NCBI RefSeq assembly: GCF_039537505.1
Contig: NZ_BAABAQ010000013.1
Location: 248,001 to 312,000 of the forward strand
Direction: 5' to 3'
DNA: 64,000 nucleotides
Origin: Streptosporangium oxazolinicum
Lineage (GTDB): Bacteria > Actinomycetota > Actinomycetes > Streptosporangiales > Streptosporangiaceae
Shown here: positions 8,764 to 17,170 of the stretch, piece after piece
Numbering within the stretch: position 1 is the first letter of the stretch
How the letters are laid out: each line of letters opens with the position of its first letter
Program-made: the position numbers and the translations under genes
Notes under the pieces: generated by a model
Told to the model about the DNA's origin: nothing
The model's database searches: none
Seen by the model: only the letters and a program-made list of their open reading frames with translations

Positions 8764-10662
8764 CTACCCCTGCCGGTGGTCCAGGCCGGCGCGGGCGCGG
8801 GCCGAGCGGATCGCCGACGAGAGGCTGTCGAGGTCGAAGGCGCCGTGGTGGCGCCGCCCGTTGACGAAGAACGTTGGGGTGCCGGCCACGCCGCTGACGT
8901 CGGCGGAGTCGACGTCCTCGGCGATCCGGGCGGTGGTGGCCTGGTCGTGGAGGTCGGCGCGGAAACGGCCGACGTCCAGGCCGAGGTCGCGGGCGTGGTC
9001 GATGAGGTCGGGGGGACGCAGGCGATCCTGGTGGGCGAGCAGGCGGTCGTGCATCTGCCAGAACGCTCCCTGGGCGGCGGCGGCCTCACCGGCCTGGGCG
9101 GCGAGCTGGGCGAAGGGGTGGACGTCGGTGAGCGGCAGGTGTCTCCAGACGTAGCGGACGTCGCCGAGGTCGGCCAGGAGGCGGCGTACGACCGGTTCTG
9201 CCTGGCCGCAGTAGGGACATTCGAAGTCGCCGTACTCGATGACGGTCACCGGCGCGTCGGCGGGGCCGCGCAGGTGGTCGCGGTCGGGGTCGACGGGGGC
9301 GGCGAGGTCGACGATGGTGTCGGCGGTGCCCAGCAGGGCGCGGATGCGCAGCCGTACCGGGAGTAGCGTGGTGGCGCGGGCGACGGCCCAGGTGATGACG
9401 GGCGCGCACAGGGCGGCGGCGAGGATGGCGAACTTGGCCTGCTGGAGCTGGGGGCCGTCGAAGGCGAGGGTGGCGATCAGCAGGGAGACGGTGAAGCCGA
9501 TACCGGCGATCGCGCCCCCGGCCGTGACGGCGGCCCAGCCGACCGGCGGGCGCACGCGGCCCCGGCTGAGCAGGGTGACCAGCCAGGAGGAGGCGATGAT
9601 CCCGGCGGGTTTGCCGACCGTGTAGGCCAGCAGGATGCCCAGGGTGATCGGGGAGGCCAGGGCCTGGGCCAGGAAGCCGCCGCCGAGGGTTATCCCGGCG
9701 TTCGACAGGGCGAACAGGGGGACGACGACGTAGCTCGCCCAGGGGTGGTAGAGCTGTTGCAGCCGTTCGTTGGGGGAGATCGCCGAGGTGAGGCCGCCCT
9801 GGGCCGAGCGGGCCAGGGCGGGGGTGGGTTGTTCGCGAAAGAGGCGGAACAGGTCGGTGGCGCGTTCCAGGTCGCCGCGTGAGGCCGGGGAGGCGTAGGT
9901 CAGCAGTCCCATCGCCAGGCCGATGATGACCGGTTCGACGCCGGAGCGCAGCAGGGCGACCCAGGCCGCGGCGCCCAGCAGGGCGTAGACGGATCCGTGG
10001 CGTACGCCGAGGGCGCGGACCGTGAGGATCACGATGAAGACGGCCACCGCGGTCAGGAGCGGCAGTGGTGTGACGTGCTCGCTGTAGAAGATCGCGATGA
10101 CCGCCAGAGCGAGCAGGTCGTCGACGACGGTGACGGTGAGCAGGTAGGTGCGCAGGCGGGCGGGCAGGTGGGATCCGAACAGGGCGAGCATGCCGAGGGC
10201 GAACGCGGTGTCGGTGGACATCGCGGCACCCCAGCCGTGGGCGGCCGGGGTGCCCGCGTTGAAGCCGAGATAGATCACGACGGGGACGATCATGCCGCCG
10301 GCGCCGGCGGCGAGGGGCAGGGCGAGCCGTCTTCGGTCGCGCAACTCCCCCATGTCGAACTCGCGGCGGGCTTCGAGTCCCACGACGAAGAAGAAGAACG
10401 TCATCAGGCCGGTGTTGACCCACTGGCGCAGGTCCTGGGAGACGCCGAAGCCCCCGGCGGTGATGGACAGGGGGGTGCGCCAGAACTGCTCGTAGGTGGC
10501 GGGGGCGGCGTTGGCCCAGGCCAGGGCGGTCAGGATCGCGGCGAGCAGGATGATGGCGCTGCCGGTCTCGGTGCGCAGGAAGGCGCGCAGCGGGGTGGTG
10601 GAGGTCGGTGCCCACACGGTCCGCGCGGGTGGCGGGGTGCTTTCCCGGTGGCGCGCCGTCAT
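8764..10662 (-). CDS. nhaA: Na+/H+ antiporter NhaA fused to a DsbA/thioredoxin-like domain
   Basis: A 632-residue fusion. Residues about 20-430 are an NhaA antiporter with the expected helices, including the double-Asp motif VVDDLLALAV (around 180) that binds the ion, and the pattern STDTAFALGML. Residues about 440-630 form a DsbA/thioredoxin-like domain with EYGDFECPYCGQ (CPYC near 480) and a cis-Pro loop GVAGTPTFFVNG. NhaA exchanges Na+ for H+ across the membrane; the redox domain would sit on the end of the last helix. NhaA-DsbA fusions occur in other bacteria, so this is not an assembly error. Both active motifs are intact. Ends 10 bases after the convergent TetR gene. Confidence 0.92.
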   Translation of the reverse strand: MTARHRESTPPPARTVWAPTSTTPLRAFLRTETGSAIILLAAILTALAWANAAPATYEQFWRTPLSITAGGFGVSQDLRQWVNTGLMTFFFFVVGLEARREFDMGELRDRRRLALPLAAGAGGMIVPVVIYLGFNAGTPAAHGWGAAMSTDTAFALGMLALFGSHLPARLRTYLLTVTVVDDLLALAVIAIFYSEHVTPLPLLTAVAVFIVILTVRALGVRHGSVYALLGAAAWVALLRSGVEPVIIGLAMGLLTYASPASRGDLERATDLFRLFREQPTPALARSAQGGLTSAISPNERLQQLYHPWASYVVVPLFALSNAGITLGGGFLAQALASPITLGILLAYTVGKPAGIIASSWLVTLLSRGRVRPPVGWAAVTAGGAIAGIGFTVSLLIATLAFDGPQLQQAKFAILAAALCAPVITWAVARATTLLPVRLRIRALLGTADTIVDLAAPVDPDRDHLRGPADAPVTVIEYGDFECPYCGQAEPVVRRLLADLGDVRYVWRHLPLTDVHPFAQLAAQAGEAAAAQGAFWQMHDRLLAHQDRLRPPDLIDHARDLGLDVGRFRADLHDQATTARIAEDVDSADVSGVAGTPTFFVNGRRHHGAFDLDSLSSAIRSARARAGLDHRQG

Positions 10663-10822
10663 CGCCGGGTTCTCGTCGGGCGCATGGTGGTTCTTCCCCC
10701 TGGTGCCTGCTGGTGCCCGCCGGTCGCGCGTCGCGCGGGGCCCGCGGGTGGGGGGTGTGGTGGTCGTGCTCGCCGGGATCGTCCCCAGGGTACCGAAGGG
10801 TTCGTGCTGGCGTGGGAGGAGG

Positions 10823-11092
10823 TCAGGGTGGGGGCGCCGGCCGAAGCTTTCTGACGAAACGGGCGGCGGTGCGGTGGCTCATACCGGTTTCGCCGCGGAC
10901 CAGGAAGACGGCCTGGTCGAACTGGCCGGAGGCTTTGAGTTCCAGGAGCCGCTCGACGAGTTCGGGGCCGACTCCCCCGCCGACCAGGGCGTTTCTGGGG
11001 CGTTGTGCCGCTCGTACCGCGAAGATGATCAGGGCGATGATCGCCGCCACGATGACCGCCGTCAGCAGGAGGATGACGAGCAGGTTCGACAT
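10823..11092 (-). CDS. Small single-pass membrane protein with L7/L12-like tail
   Basis: An 89-residue protein. Residues 4-27 are a strong membrane helix (LLVILLLTAVIVAAIIALII) and the rest is soluble. The tail contains ELVERLLELKASGQFDQAV, then ETGMSHRTAARFVRKL, which resembles the helical C-terminal motif of ribosomal protein L7/L12 that recurs in small actinobacterial proteins. Function unknown. The ATG at 11092 starts directly at the membrane helix; ten more residues are possible upstream. Confidence 0.6.
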   Translation of the reverse strand: MSNLLVILLLTAVIVAAIIALIIFAVRAAQRPRNALVGGGVGPELVERLLELKASGQFDQAVFLVRGETGMSHRTAARFVRKLRPAPPP

Positions 11093-11208
11093 GGGCTGAG
11101 CGTACCGCCGCGAGGCCGTCATGTGGGGGGTGAGATCACCGGATTTAACGGCGATGTGGTGATTCGGGGCCCTGTCGGCGCTGGGGAGTACGCGGGGCCG
11201 CTCTTTCA

Positions 11209-11247
11209 GGGGCTCAGGTTTGAGGGGCTCAGGTTTGAGGGTTCAGG
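11209..11247. repeat. 15-bp tandem repeat at the 3' end of the Nudix gene
   Basis: Two exact copies of GGGGCTCAGGTTTGA (11209-11223, 11224-11238) plus a partial third that runs into the stop codon of the Nudix gene on the minus strand. Probably a replication-slippage product; no function is evident. Confidence 0.7.
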
Positions 11248-11791
11248 CCGCGCCGCGCAGCAGGAGCATGGCGTAGGCGGCGATCGAGTTGCTGTCGGTG
11301 ATGGTGCCGCGCAGGATCATCTGTTCCAGGTCGGCGCGGGTGACCCAGTCCTGGCGCATGTCCTGTTCGGTGTGCTCGCGCTCGTGGGCGCCGGCGGTCA
11401 GGCCGGTGGCGAGGAAGATGTCGTAGTTCTGGCCCGTGGTGCCGTGCGCGTTGTCCAGGCGTCCCAGGTGGGTCATCGAGGTGGCGCGCAGGCCGGTTTC
11501 CTGGGCCAGCTCGGTATGGGCGGTGAATACGGGTGAGGGGCTGTCCTCGACCCCGCCCTGGGGGAAGCTCCAGGTGCGCCGCCCCACCGGGTAGCGGTAT
11601 TCCTCCACGAGGTGGAAACCGTCGTTCTCCATGGGGATGACGATGGCGAAGTCGGGCACGTCCACGACGCCGTAGATGCCGTGTGAGCCGTCGGGACGCT
11701 CGATGCGGTCCTCGCGCACGCTGATCCACGGGTTGGTGTAGACGACCATGGAGTCGAGGGTGCGTATCGTCGGTCCGGACACGTCGGTCAT
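11243..11791 (-). CDS. Nudix-fold hydrolase with a degenerate Nudix box
   Basis: A 182-residue protein with the fold of ADP-ribose-pyrophosphatase-type Nudix enzymes. The N-terminal strand region is followed by RTWSFPQGGVED and a Nudix helix, TELAQETGL. Against the consensus GX5EX7REUXEEXGU it departs at three key places: the first Glu is Pro, the Arg is Thr, and the first Glu of the EE pair is Gln. Metal-dependent hydrolysis may therefore be weak or lost, or the protein may act as a binding module. Its ATG overlaps the stop of the upstream DUF952 gene, so the two are co-translated. Confidence 0.75.
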   Translation of the reverse strand: MTDVSGPTIRTLDSMVVYTNPWISVREDRIERPDGSHGIYGVVDVPDFAIVIPMENDGFHLVEEYRYPVGRRTWSFPQGGVEDSPSPVFTAHTELAQETGLRATSMTHLGRLDNAHGTTGQNYDIFLATGLTAGAHEREHTEQDMRQDWVTRADLEQMILRGTITDSNSIAAYAMLLLRGAA

Positions 11792-12144
11792 GGGCGGAGC
11801 CTATCGACGGGGCCGGTGCCGGGCGGGGTGAACGGCAGGGCGGAGGTCACCGCGGTGATCGGCAGGGGGCCGTAGATGTGCGGGAAGGCCCCGGGGGCGT
11901 CGTCACCGGCCTCCATGCGGACGTCGAGGCCGGTGGGGTCGACGCTGAGCAGTACGAGGGGGTCGGCGACGTCGCGGTAGAAGCGCTCCACGACGCCGCG
12001 CAGCTGCTCGTGGTCGGCGCAGGCGTGGATGAAACCGACCTCGTCGAGGGTGCGGCCGATGGTGGAGACGCGGTACTCCCCCGCTTGGCGGGCGCTCTCC
12101 CAGTCGGAGGCCAGGGCCAGGTGCAGAATGGTCATCGCAGACAT
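11788..12144 (-). CDS. DUF952 family protein
   Basis: A 118-residue protein matching the DUF952 pattern: an N-terminal ILHLA, then GFIHACADHEQLRGVVERFY, LVLLSVDPTGLDVR and FPHIYGPLPITAV. The biochemical role of the family is not established as far as I know. ATG at 12144 with GAGGG four bases upstream; an internal ATG at 12135 is an alternative. Overlaps the Nudix start by four bases, suggesting a joint role. Confidence 0.8.
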   Translation of the reverse strand: MSAMTILHLALASDWESARQAGEYRVSTIGRTLDEVGFIHACADHEQLRGVVERFYRDVADPLVLLSVDPTGLDVRMEAGDDAPGAFPHIYGPLPITAVTSALPFTPPGTGPVDRLRP

Positions 12145-12208
12145 GGTGCCCTCTGCGTGCCCGTCGTTCAACCGGGGCCCGCCGCGACAGGGGTGGCGGG
12201 GGGCGGGT

Positions 12209-12769
12209 TCAGGGGCGGGCGTGCCATTCGCGGCGCAGGATGGCGTAGACGATCTCGCTGGTCCACTCGCCCTTGACGATCTCGTTGTCGAGGAAGTGGG
12301 CCTCGCGGCGCATGCCGAGTTTCTCCAGCACCCGGGCCGAGGCCTCGTTGCGGGCGTCCAGGCGTCCGATGACGCGGTGCAGGTCCAGGCCGTCGAAGCC
12401 GAGTTCCAGTACGGCCCGGGTGGCCTCGGTGGCGTATCCCCTGCCGTGGTGGTCGGGGTGGAACACGTAGCCGATCTCGCCACTGCGGTGTGCGCGGCTG
12501 TGCCAGATGAGCAGGACGTCGCCGAGCAGCTCGCCGGTGGCGGCCAGTTCCACCGCCAGGGTGAGGGCTTGGCCCTCCTCCAGCAGCGCCGTCTCGGTGA
12601 TCTTTCTTTTCAGTGCCTCGCGGGTCTGCTCGCGGTCGCGTGGCTCCCAGTACAGGTAGCGGGTGACCTGGGGCAGGCGGTGGATGGCGTGCAGGGCGTC
12701 GAGGTCGTCGGGGGTGTAGGGGCGCAGGATCAGGCGGTTGGTCCGGATGGGGTAGGAAGGCTTCAGCAC
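12209..12769 (-). CDS. GNAT N-acetyltransferase, RimJ/RimL-like
   Basis: A 186-residue GCN5-related acetyltransferase. The N-terminus TNRLILRPYTPDDLDAL and the acetyl-CoA loop HHGRGYATEATRAVL are typical of the RimJ/RimL branch that acetylates protein N-termini or small amines. Motif B follows (RVIGRLDARNEASARVLEKLG). Substrate unknown. Stands alone, 65 bases before the DUF952-Nudix pair on the same strand. Confidence 0.85.
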   Translation of the reverse strand: MLKPSYPIRTNRLILRPYTPDDLDALHAIHRLPQVTRYLYWEPRDREQTREALKRKITETALLEEGQALTLAVELAATGELLGDVLLIWHSRAHRSGEIGYVFHPDHHGRGYATEATRAVLELGFDGLDLHRVIGRLDARNEASARVLEKLGMRREAHFLDNEIVKGEWTSEIVYAILRREWHARP

Positions 12770-12832
12770 CCGGCCAGGGTAGGGCAGCGGGCGAGTGGCG
12801 GGCGAGGCGTTTATCCGGGGGCCGCAGGGGGG

Positions 12833-13159
12833 TCAGTGGGGGCTCGCGGCCAGGTTGAGCACGACGACGCCGCCGATGATCAGGGCGATGCCCGCGATCT
12901 TGGCGAAGCTGATCGTCTCGCCGAGGAAGAGCACGCCGATGGCGGCGATGAGGGCGGTTCCGGCCCCGGCCCAGACCGCGTACGCGGTGCCGACCTCCAT
13001 CTGCAGCTTGAGTGCCTGTGCCAGCAGGACGAAGGCGGCGACGTAGCCGGCGACGACGAGGACCGACCAGCCCTTGTGGGCGAAGCCGTCGCTGAGTTTG
13101 AGGGCGGTGGTCGCCACGATCTCGGCGATGATCGCCCCGGCCAGGATCAACCACGCCAT
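12833..13159 (-). CDS. Small multidrug resistance (SMR) transporter, EmrE/QacE-like
   Basis: A 108-residue protein with four membrane helices. The essential acidic residue of SMR proteins is present in helix 1 (AGAIIAEIVATTALKLSDGF, Glu13), and AYAVWAGAGTALIA marks helix 3. It would work as an antiparallel dimer exchanging cationic compounds for protons. The motif pattern is closer to the Qac/EmrE branch than to guanidinium exporters, judged by eye. ATG at 13159 behind a GGGGGAG sequence. I saw no recognisable guanidine riboswitch upstream. Confidence 0.88.
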   Translation of the reverse strand: MAWLILAGAIIAEIVATTALKLSDGFAHKGWSVLVVAGYVAAFVLLAQALKLQMEVGTAYAVWAGAGTALIAAIGVLFLGETISFAKIAGIALIIGGVVVLNLAASPH

Positions 13160-13300
13160 GAATAACTCCACTCCCCCAAAAATCTGTACGAACATACCAT
13201 TTCATGTCGGTCGCCGATGGGCGGGCCGGGGGCAGGAGCGTCTGGCGCCACGACCTGCCCGGCTTGCGGGCGGTGTCGAAAGCGTGTTCCACTGAGCCGT

Positions 13301-14263
13301 ATGCGATGGGACGCGCCTCCCCTGCTCGCCGCGCCGCCCGACGCCAGGCCGCGGATCGAGCGCTCCGCGCTGACCAGGGTTCACGGGGCCCTGACCTGTT
13401 ACGAGGTGCAGGCGCGCTCCGCGCTGGACCGCCTCCCCGAGGGCTGGGCGGTGAGCCCCTACCGGGGGTGTGCCCAGGCCTGCCGTTACTGCTCGGTGCG
13501 CCGGAGCCATCGCCACCTGGGGCTGGACGCCGGAGGCGACTTCGAGTCGCGGATCGTGGTGCGGACCAACATCGTGCGGCGGCTGCGCGCGGAGCTGGGC
13601 TCGCGCTGGGACGGCGAGCACGTCACCGTGGGGGTGGGGGGCGACTGCTACCAGGGGGTGGAGGAGGTCTACCGGCTGATGCCGGGCCTGGTGGCGGCGT
13701 TGCGCGAGGCCGGGGCGCCGTTCACCGTCCACACCAAGAGCCGGTTGATCCTGCGCGACGCCGAGCTGCTGGCCGCTACTCCGGGGGCCGGGGTGGTGGT
13801 GTCGATCGCGTTCGTCGACGACCGGATCCGCCGTACGGTGGAGCCCGGGGCCCCCAGCGCGCAAAAACGCCTGGAGCTGGTGGCGGAGCTGAACGAGCGG
13901 GGGGTGGCGTGCGGGGTGGCGATGGCGCCGATCCTGCCGCTGCTGACCGACTCCCCCGACCAGCTCGCGGCCACCGTGCGGCGCGTCGCCGACGCCGGGG
14001 CCGTCAGCTGCGTCCCGCAGGTGCTGCGCCTGCCCCCCGGCGCGCGCGAGTGGTATCTCGCCTGGCTGAATGAGCACCATCCGGCGCTCGGGCCCCGCTA
14101 CGCCGAGCTGTACGGCAGGGGCGCCGACGCCGACCCCGAGTACGTGCGCCGCCTGACCGGCCAGGTCCTGCAGCTGGCCGCCCGCTACGGGATGGGGCCG
14201 ACGCGGCCCGAGCAGCCCCTGCCGCTGGCGTTGCCCCGGCAGGCCCAGCTCACCCTCCTGTGA
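13301..14263 (+). CDS. Radical SAM protein, Rv2578c-like
   Basis: A 320-residue radical SAM enzyme. The SPYRGCAQACRYCSVR segment supplies a CxxxCxxC [4Fe-4S] motif at about residues 57-64, and the following TIM-barrel strands (VTVGVGGDCYQG, FTVHTKSRLI) are intact. It resembles the actinobacterial Rv2578c family, related to spore-photoproduct-lyase-like proteins; the substrate is unknown. ATG at 13301. It converges on the TetR gene, with 15 bases between the two stop codons. Confidence 0.82.
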   Translation: MRWDAPPLLAAPPDARPRIERSALTRVHGALTCYEVQARSALDRLPEGWAVSPYRGCAQACRYCSVRRSHRHLGLDAGGDFESRIVVRTNIVRRLRAELGSRWDGEHVTVGVGGDCYQGVEEVYRLMPGLVAALREAGAPFTVHTKSRLILRDAELLAATPGAGVVVSIAFVDDRIRRTVEPGAPSAQKRLELVAELNERGVACGVAMAPILPLLTDSPDQLAATVRRVADAGAVSCVPQVLRLPPGAREWYLAWLNEHHPALGPRYAELYGRGADADPEYVRRLTGQVLQLAARYGMGPTRPEQPLPLALPRQAQLTLL

Positions 14264-14278
14264 GGATCCACTCCCGCT

Positions 14279-14878
14279 TCAGGGGCCGAAAGCCCTGAGG
14301 GTCACGTCGACGAGTGAGTCGGCGTATGTGGCGCTCAGCGGACCGCTGCGGTGCAGCCACCGCTGGAAGAGGGGGGCGTAGAGCACTTCGAGGACCAGGT
14401 CGAGGTCGGCGTCGGCGTCGAGCTGGCCGGCGTCCTGGGCGCTGCGCAGGCGTGCCTTCTTCGCCGCTTCCAGCGGCTGGACCAGCTTCTCGCGGTACTC
14501 GGCCGCCAGTGCGGCGTCGTTGGAGATCTCGGTGTTGAGGGCCCGGATCAGCCGGTCGAAGGACGGGTCGGCGAACTCCTCCGCCGTGGCACGCATGACG
14601 AGCTTGAGGTCCGCCTCAAGGTCTCCGGTGTCCGGCAGCGCGACCGACTGCCCGTCCGTGTCCTCACTCAGGGCCAGGAGGGCGGCGAAGACGATCGCGC
14701 TCTTCGACGGCCACCGCCGGTAGATCGTCTGCTTGCCGACACCGGCACGGGCGGCGATGGCCTCGACGGTGACCTTCTCGTACGCCTCCTCCGCGACCAG
14801 GGCGCGGGTGGCCGCGAGGATCGCCTGCCGGGACCGTTCCTTGCGCCGGGAGTGGTCCGGCCCCTTCTCGTTGGGCAT
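14279..14878 (-). CDS. TetR family transcriptional regulator
   Basis: A 199-residue repressor with HTH at about 15-60 (RQAILAATRALVAEEAYEKV, then GVGKQTIYRRWPSKSAI) and a C-terminal domain of the group with DTGDLEADLKLVMRAT. It is divergent from a truncated SDR gene. TetR-SDR pairs of this layout are common, so it probably once regulated that dehydrogenase; its target is now a relic. Confidence 0.88.
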   Translation of the reverse strand: MPNEKGPDHSRRKERSRQAILAATRALVAEEAYEKVTVEAIAARAGVGKQTIYRRWPSKSAIVFAALLALSEDTDGQSVALPDTGDLEADLKLVMRATAEEFADPSFDRLIRALNTEISNDAALAAEYREKLVQPLEAAKKARLRSAQDAGQLDADADLDLVLEVLYAPLFQRWLHRSGPLSATYADSLVDVTLRAFGP

Positions 14879-14901
14879 GCGCCCACCCTACCCCTGAAGT
14901 G

Positions 14902-14964
14902 AAACGAGACGCCCCGTATTGATTAGTGGGGGGCGACGCCCTGGGCTCAAAACGAATCGAGACG
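14902..14964. promoter_or_regulatory. Divergent promoter region with repeated CGAGACG elements
   Basis: AAACGAGACG at 14902-14911 and AATCGAGACG at 14955-14964 lie between the TetR start and the truncated SDR start. The repeated core suggests binding sites of the adjacent TetR. No long palindrome is visible. Confidence 0.35.
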
Positions 14965-14994
14965 AACCGCTTTATTTACTGAGAGTGAGGCGCC

Positions 14995-15207
14995 GTGGCG
15001 AACGCGAGAGTCTGGCTCATCACCGGCGCGTCCCGCGGCCTGGGCACGGCTGACCGGGCCCGCGGAGCACGTCAGGGCCGGACAGGACCTGCCGGGGCGC
15101 TCAGAAGTGGTCCAGCAGCTCGGGGAAACTGCGCAGTCGAAGCACCCGCTCGTCGTCGGGGTCGAGGTCGCTCTGCTCCAGCGCCCAGGTGTGGTCGTTG
15201 GGGATGA
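14995..15207 (+). pseudogene. Truncated short-chain dehydrogenase (SDR) N-terminus
   Basis: A GTG start with AGTGAGG upstream opens a frame whose first 17 residues, ANARVWLITGASRGLG after the initiator, are the perfect beginning of a classical SDR with its Gly-rich NAD(P)-binding loop. After about base 15045 the similarity stops abruptly. The remaining frame is Arg/Pro/Gly-rich nonsense that runs antisense into the 3' end of the HAD gene. A normal SDR is about 250-280 residues, so nearly all of the enzyme has been deleted while the promoter and start survived. Confidence 0.75.
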
Positions 15208-15793
15208 AGACGGCGTTCATCCCCGCCTGCCGGGCGGGGAGGATGTCCGACTTCGGGGAGTTGCCGATCATCCAGGTCGTCGCGGGCGTCAGCGCGTGCT
15301 CGCGGGCCAGCCACCGGTAGACGCCGACGTCCTTCTCCATCACGATGTGCACGTCGCGGAAGTGGTGGGCCAGCTGTGAGACCTCCAGCTTGCGCCGCTG
15401 CTCGTCCAGGTTGCCCTTGGTGAGCAGGAGCAGCTCGTGGCGCTCACCGAGGGCGGTGAGCGTCTCGGTGACGCCCGCGACCAGCTCCACCCGGTGCTCG
15501 ACGAGGGCCAGGACCAGCTCGTCGATGCGGCGGCGCTCGGCCGCGGTCGCCGGGCGCTCGCGCAGCCGCTCGAAGCACTCGCCGAGGCTGCGCAGGAACA
15601 TCGCGCTGCCGTAGCCGTGGGTGACGGCGTTGGCCGCCTGGATGTCGTCGAGGATGGCGCGGACCTGGGTCCGCTCCAGGGTCGGATGCGCCAGCCAGTC
15701 GAAGAAGTCCTCGACGACCCGCTCGAACAGCACGTTGTTCTCCCACAGCGTGTCGTCGGCGTCGAAGATGAGCACCTGCGCCCGGAGTCTCAC
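15101..15793 (-). CDS. HAD family hydrolase
   Basis: A 230-residue haloacid-dehalogenase-type phosphatase. Motif I is FDADDTLWEN (nucleophile and acid/base Asp), motif II LLLTKGN, the motif III Lys is in MEKDVG and motif IV is IGNSPKSDI. The long helical cap between motifs I and II (about 25-110) places it with PGP-like phosphatases. Substrate unknown. I start at the GTG at 15793 behind a strong GGGGGAGGA. Its 3' end abuts the truncated SDR, so the deletion there may have brought them together. Confidence 0.82.
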   Translation of the reverse strand: MRLRAQVLIFDADDTLWENNVLFERVVEDFFDWLAHPTLERTQVRAILDDIQAANAVTHGYGSAMFLRSLGECFERLRERPATAAERRRIDELVLALVEHRVELVAGVTETLTALGERHELLLLTKGNLDEQRRKLEVSQLAHHFRDVHIVMEKDVGVYRWLAREHALTPATTWMIGNSPKSDILPARQAGMNAVFIPNDHTWALEQSDLDPDDERVLRLRSFPELLDHF

Positions 15794-15967
15794 CCGGTCC
15801 TCCCCCGAGAACGTTCGTCCACCGGCGGGGCCGGTCGCCGCCGCCGCGTGTCCGTCGCACACGCTACCGCGCCCGCCCGGCCGGGCGCCGCCGGTTTTCC
15901 GCCGCCTCGACATCACCCGCCCCCGGGCCGGGGACGGGTGATGTCGAGGCCTCAACGGGCCGGGTGC

Positions 15968-17170
15968 TCAGGCCAGGGCGCTGCCCTTGCGCCATTCCTT
16001 GAACGACAGCTGCCAAAAGCCCCAGCCGTTGTTCCACTCCATCTCGCGGTCGGTGCCCCTGATGGTGATCACGTCGCCGCGCTGGACCTGGTTGTAGAAC
16101 CATTTGGCCTGGTCGGGGCGGGAGTTGATGCACCCGTGACTGACGTTCTGGCGTCCCTGGGCCCACACGTTGTTCAGCGCGTGCACGTACTCGCCGCTGT
16201 TGGAGAACCGCACCGCGTGGTTGATCATCAGGTCGTAGTAGCCGGGGTCGCCCTTCTTGCGGCCCGGGGAGATCATGCGCTCGGGGTTGGCCTTGCCCAT
16301 CGCCAGGTGGACGCCGCTGGTGGTGGTGTACTCGCGGGTGCTGGCGTTGCCGGCGCTGATCAGCATGGTCTGCACGACCTTGCCGTCCCGTTTGACGATC
16401 ATCTTGTGCTTGCGGGTGTCGATCGTGGAGATCTGGGCCGCGCCGATCTGGATGACCTTGGTCATGTCCTTGACGCCGTACATGTCCTTGCCGCCCTGCA
16501 CGCCTTTGAGGCGGGCGGTGAAGGTCACCTTCTGGTGGGGCTGCCAGAACTTCGCGGTCCGGTAGATCACGGTCGTGTCGTTGATCCACCGCCATGCGCC
16601 CTGGGCCGGCTTTTCCGCCGTGACCTTCAGGGCCTTCTCCACCCCGGCCTTGTTGGCGATCTGCTGGTTGAAGGTGACGATGATCGGCGCCCCCACGCCG
16701 ACCTTCTCCCCCTTGATCGCCGGGGTCACGTCCGCCACCTCGAGCTCGTGCTTGGGCTTGAGCGTCCTGAAGGAACTGCTCGCGGTCGTGCCGTCCACCG
16801 CCCGTGCCGACACGGTGTAGTCGCTGGCCGGTTTCATCGGCGTGGTGGAGATCCATTTGGTGCGTTCGGCGTCGAAGTCGCCCTCCAGCGCCTGGCCGCC
16901 GCTTTCCACGGTGACCTCCTCCAGCGCGCCGCTGGAGGCCGCGACGACGACCTTCTTGTCCGGTCGCACGGTCTTGCTGCCCTCGGCGGGGCTGATCTTT
17001 ATCTGCGACGCGGCCGGCGTGCTGGCGGCGGCGGCGCCCGATCCGGCGCCGGGACCGGCGGGAGCCTTCGGGTCCGCCCCCCCGGAGCAGGCGGTGACCA
17101 GCACCGCCGCGGTCGCCAGGGACAGGCCGGCCAGCGGCGTCCTGAGGCGTCGGCGTTCCACGATCAGCAC
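15968..17170 (-). CDS. L,D-transpeptidase lipoprotein (Ig-like domains plus YkuD)
   Basis: A 400-residue secreted lipoprotein that would make 3-3 cross-links in peptidoglycan. A signal peptide ends in the lipobox LVTAC (Cys28), followed by a Gly/Ala/Pro linker. Two Ig-like domains come next (about 58-150 and 155-245) and then the YkuD catalytic domain (about 250-375). The active-site stretch is HALNNVWAQGRQNVSHGCIN (nucleophile Cys near 348). The C-terminal WNNGWGFWQLSFKEW tail resembles that of mycobacterial LdtMt2-type enzymes. GTG start with GGGGAG upstream. Confidence 0.93.
   Translation of the reverse strand: MLIVERRRLRTPLAGLSLATAAVLVTACSGGADPKAPAGPGAGSGAAAASTPAASQIKISPAEGSKTVRPDKKVVVAASSGALEEVTVESGGQALEGDFDAERTKWISTTPMKPASDYTVSARAVDGTTASSSFRTLKPKHELEVADVTPAIKGEKVGVGAPIIVTFNQQIANKAGVEKALKVTAEKPAQGAWRWINDTTVIYRTAKFWQPHQKVTFTARLKGVQGGKDMYGVKDMTKVIQIGAAQISTIDTRKHKMIVKRDGKVVQTMLISAGNASTREYTTTSGVHLAMGKANPERMISPGRKKGDPGYYDLMINHAVRFSNSGEYVHALNNVWAQGRQNVSHGCINSRPDQAKWFYNQVQRGDVITIRGTDREMEWNNGWGFWQLSFKEWRKGSALA

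Noticed and set aside
13160..13300. Possible guanidine (mini-ykkC type) riboswitch before the SMR gene
   Set aside because: No paired ACGR-loop hairpins visible upstream of the start.
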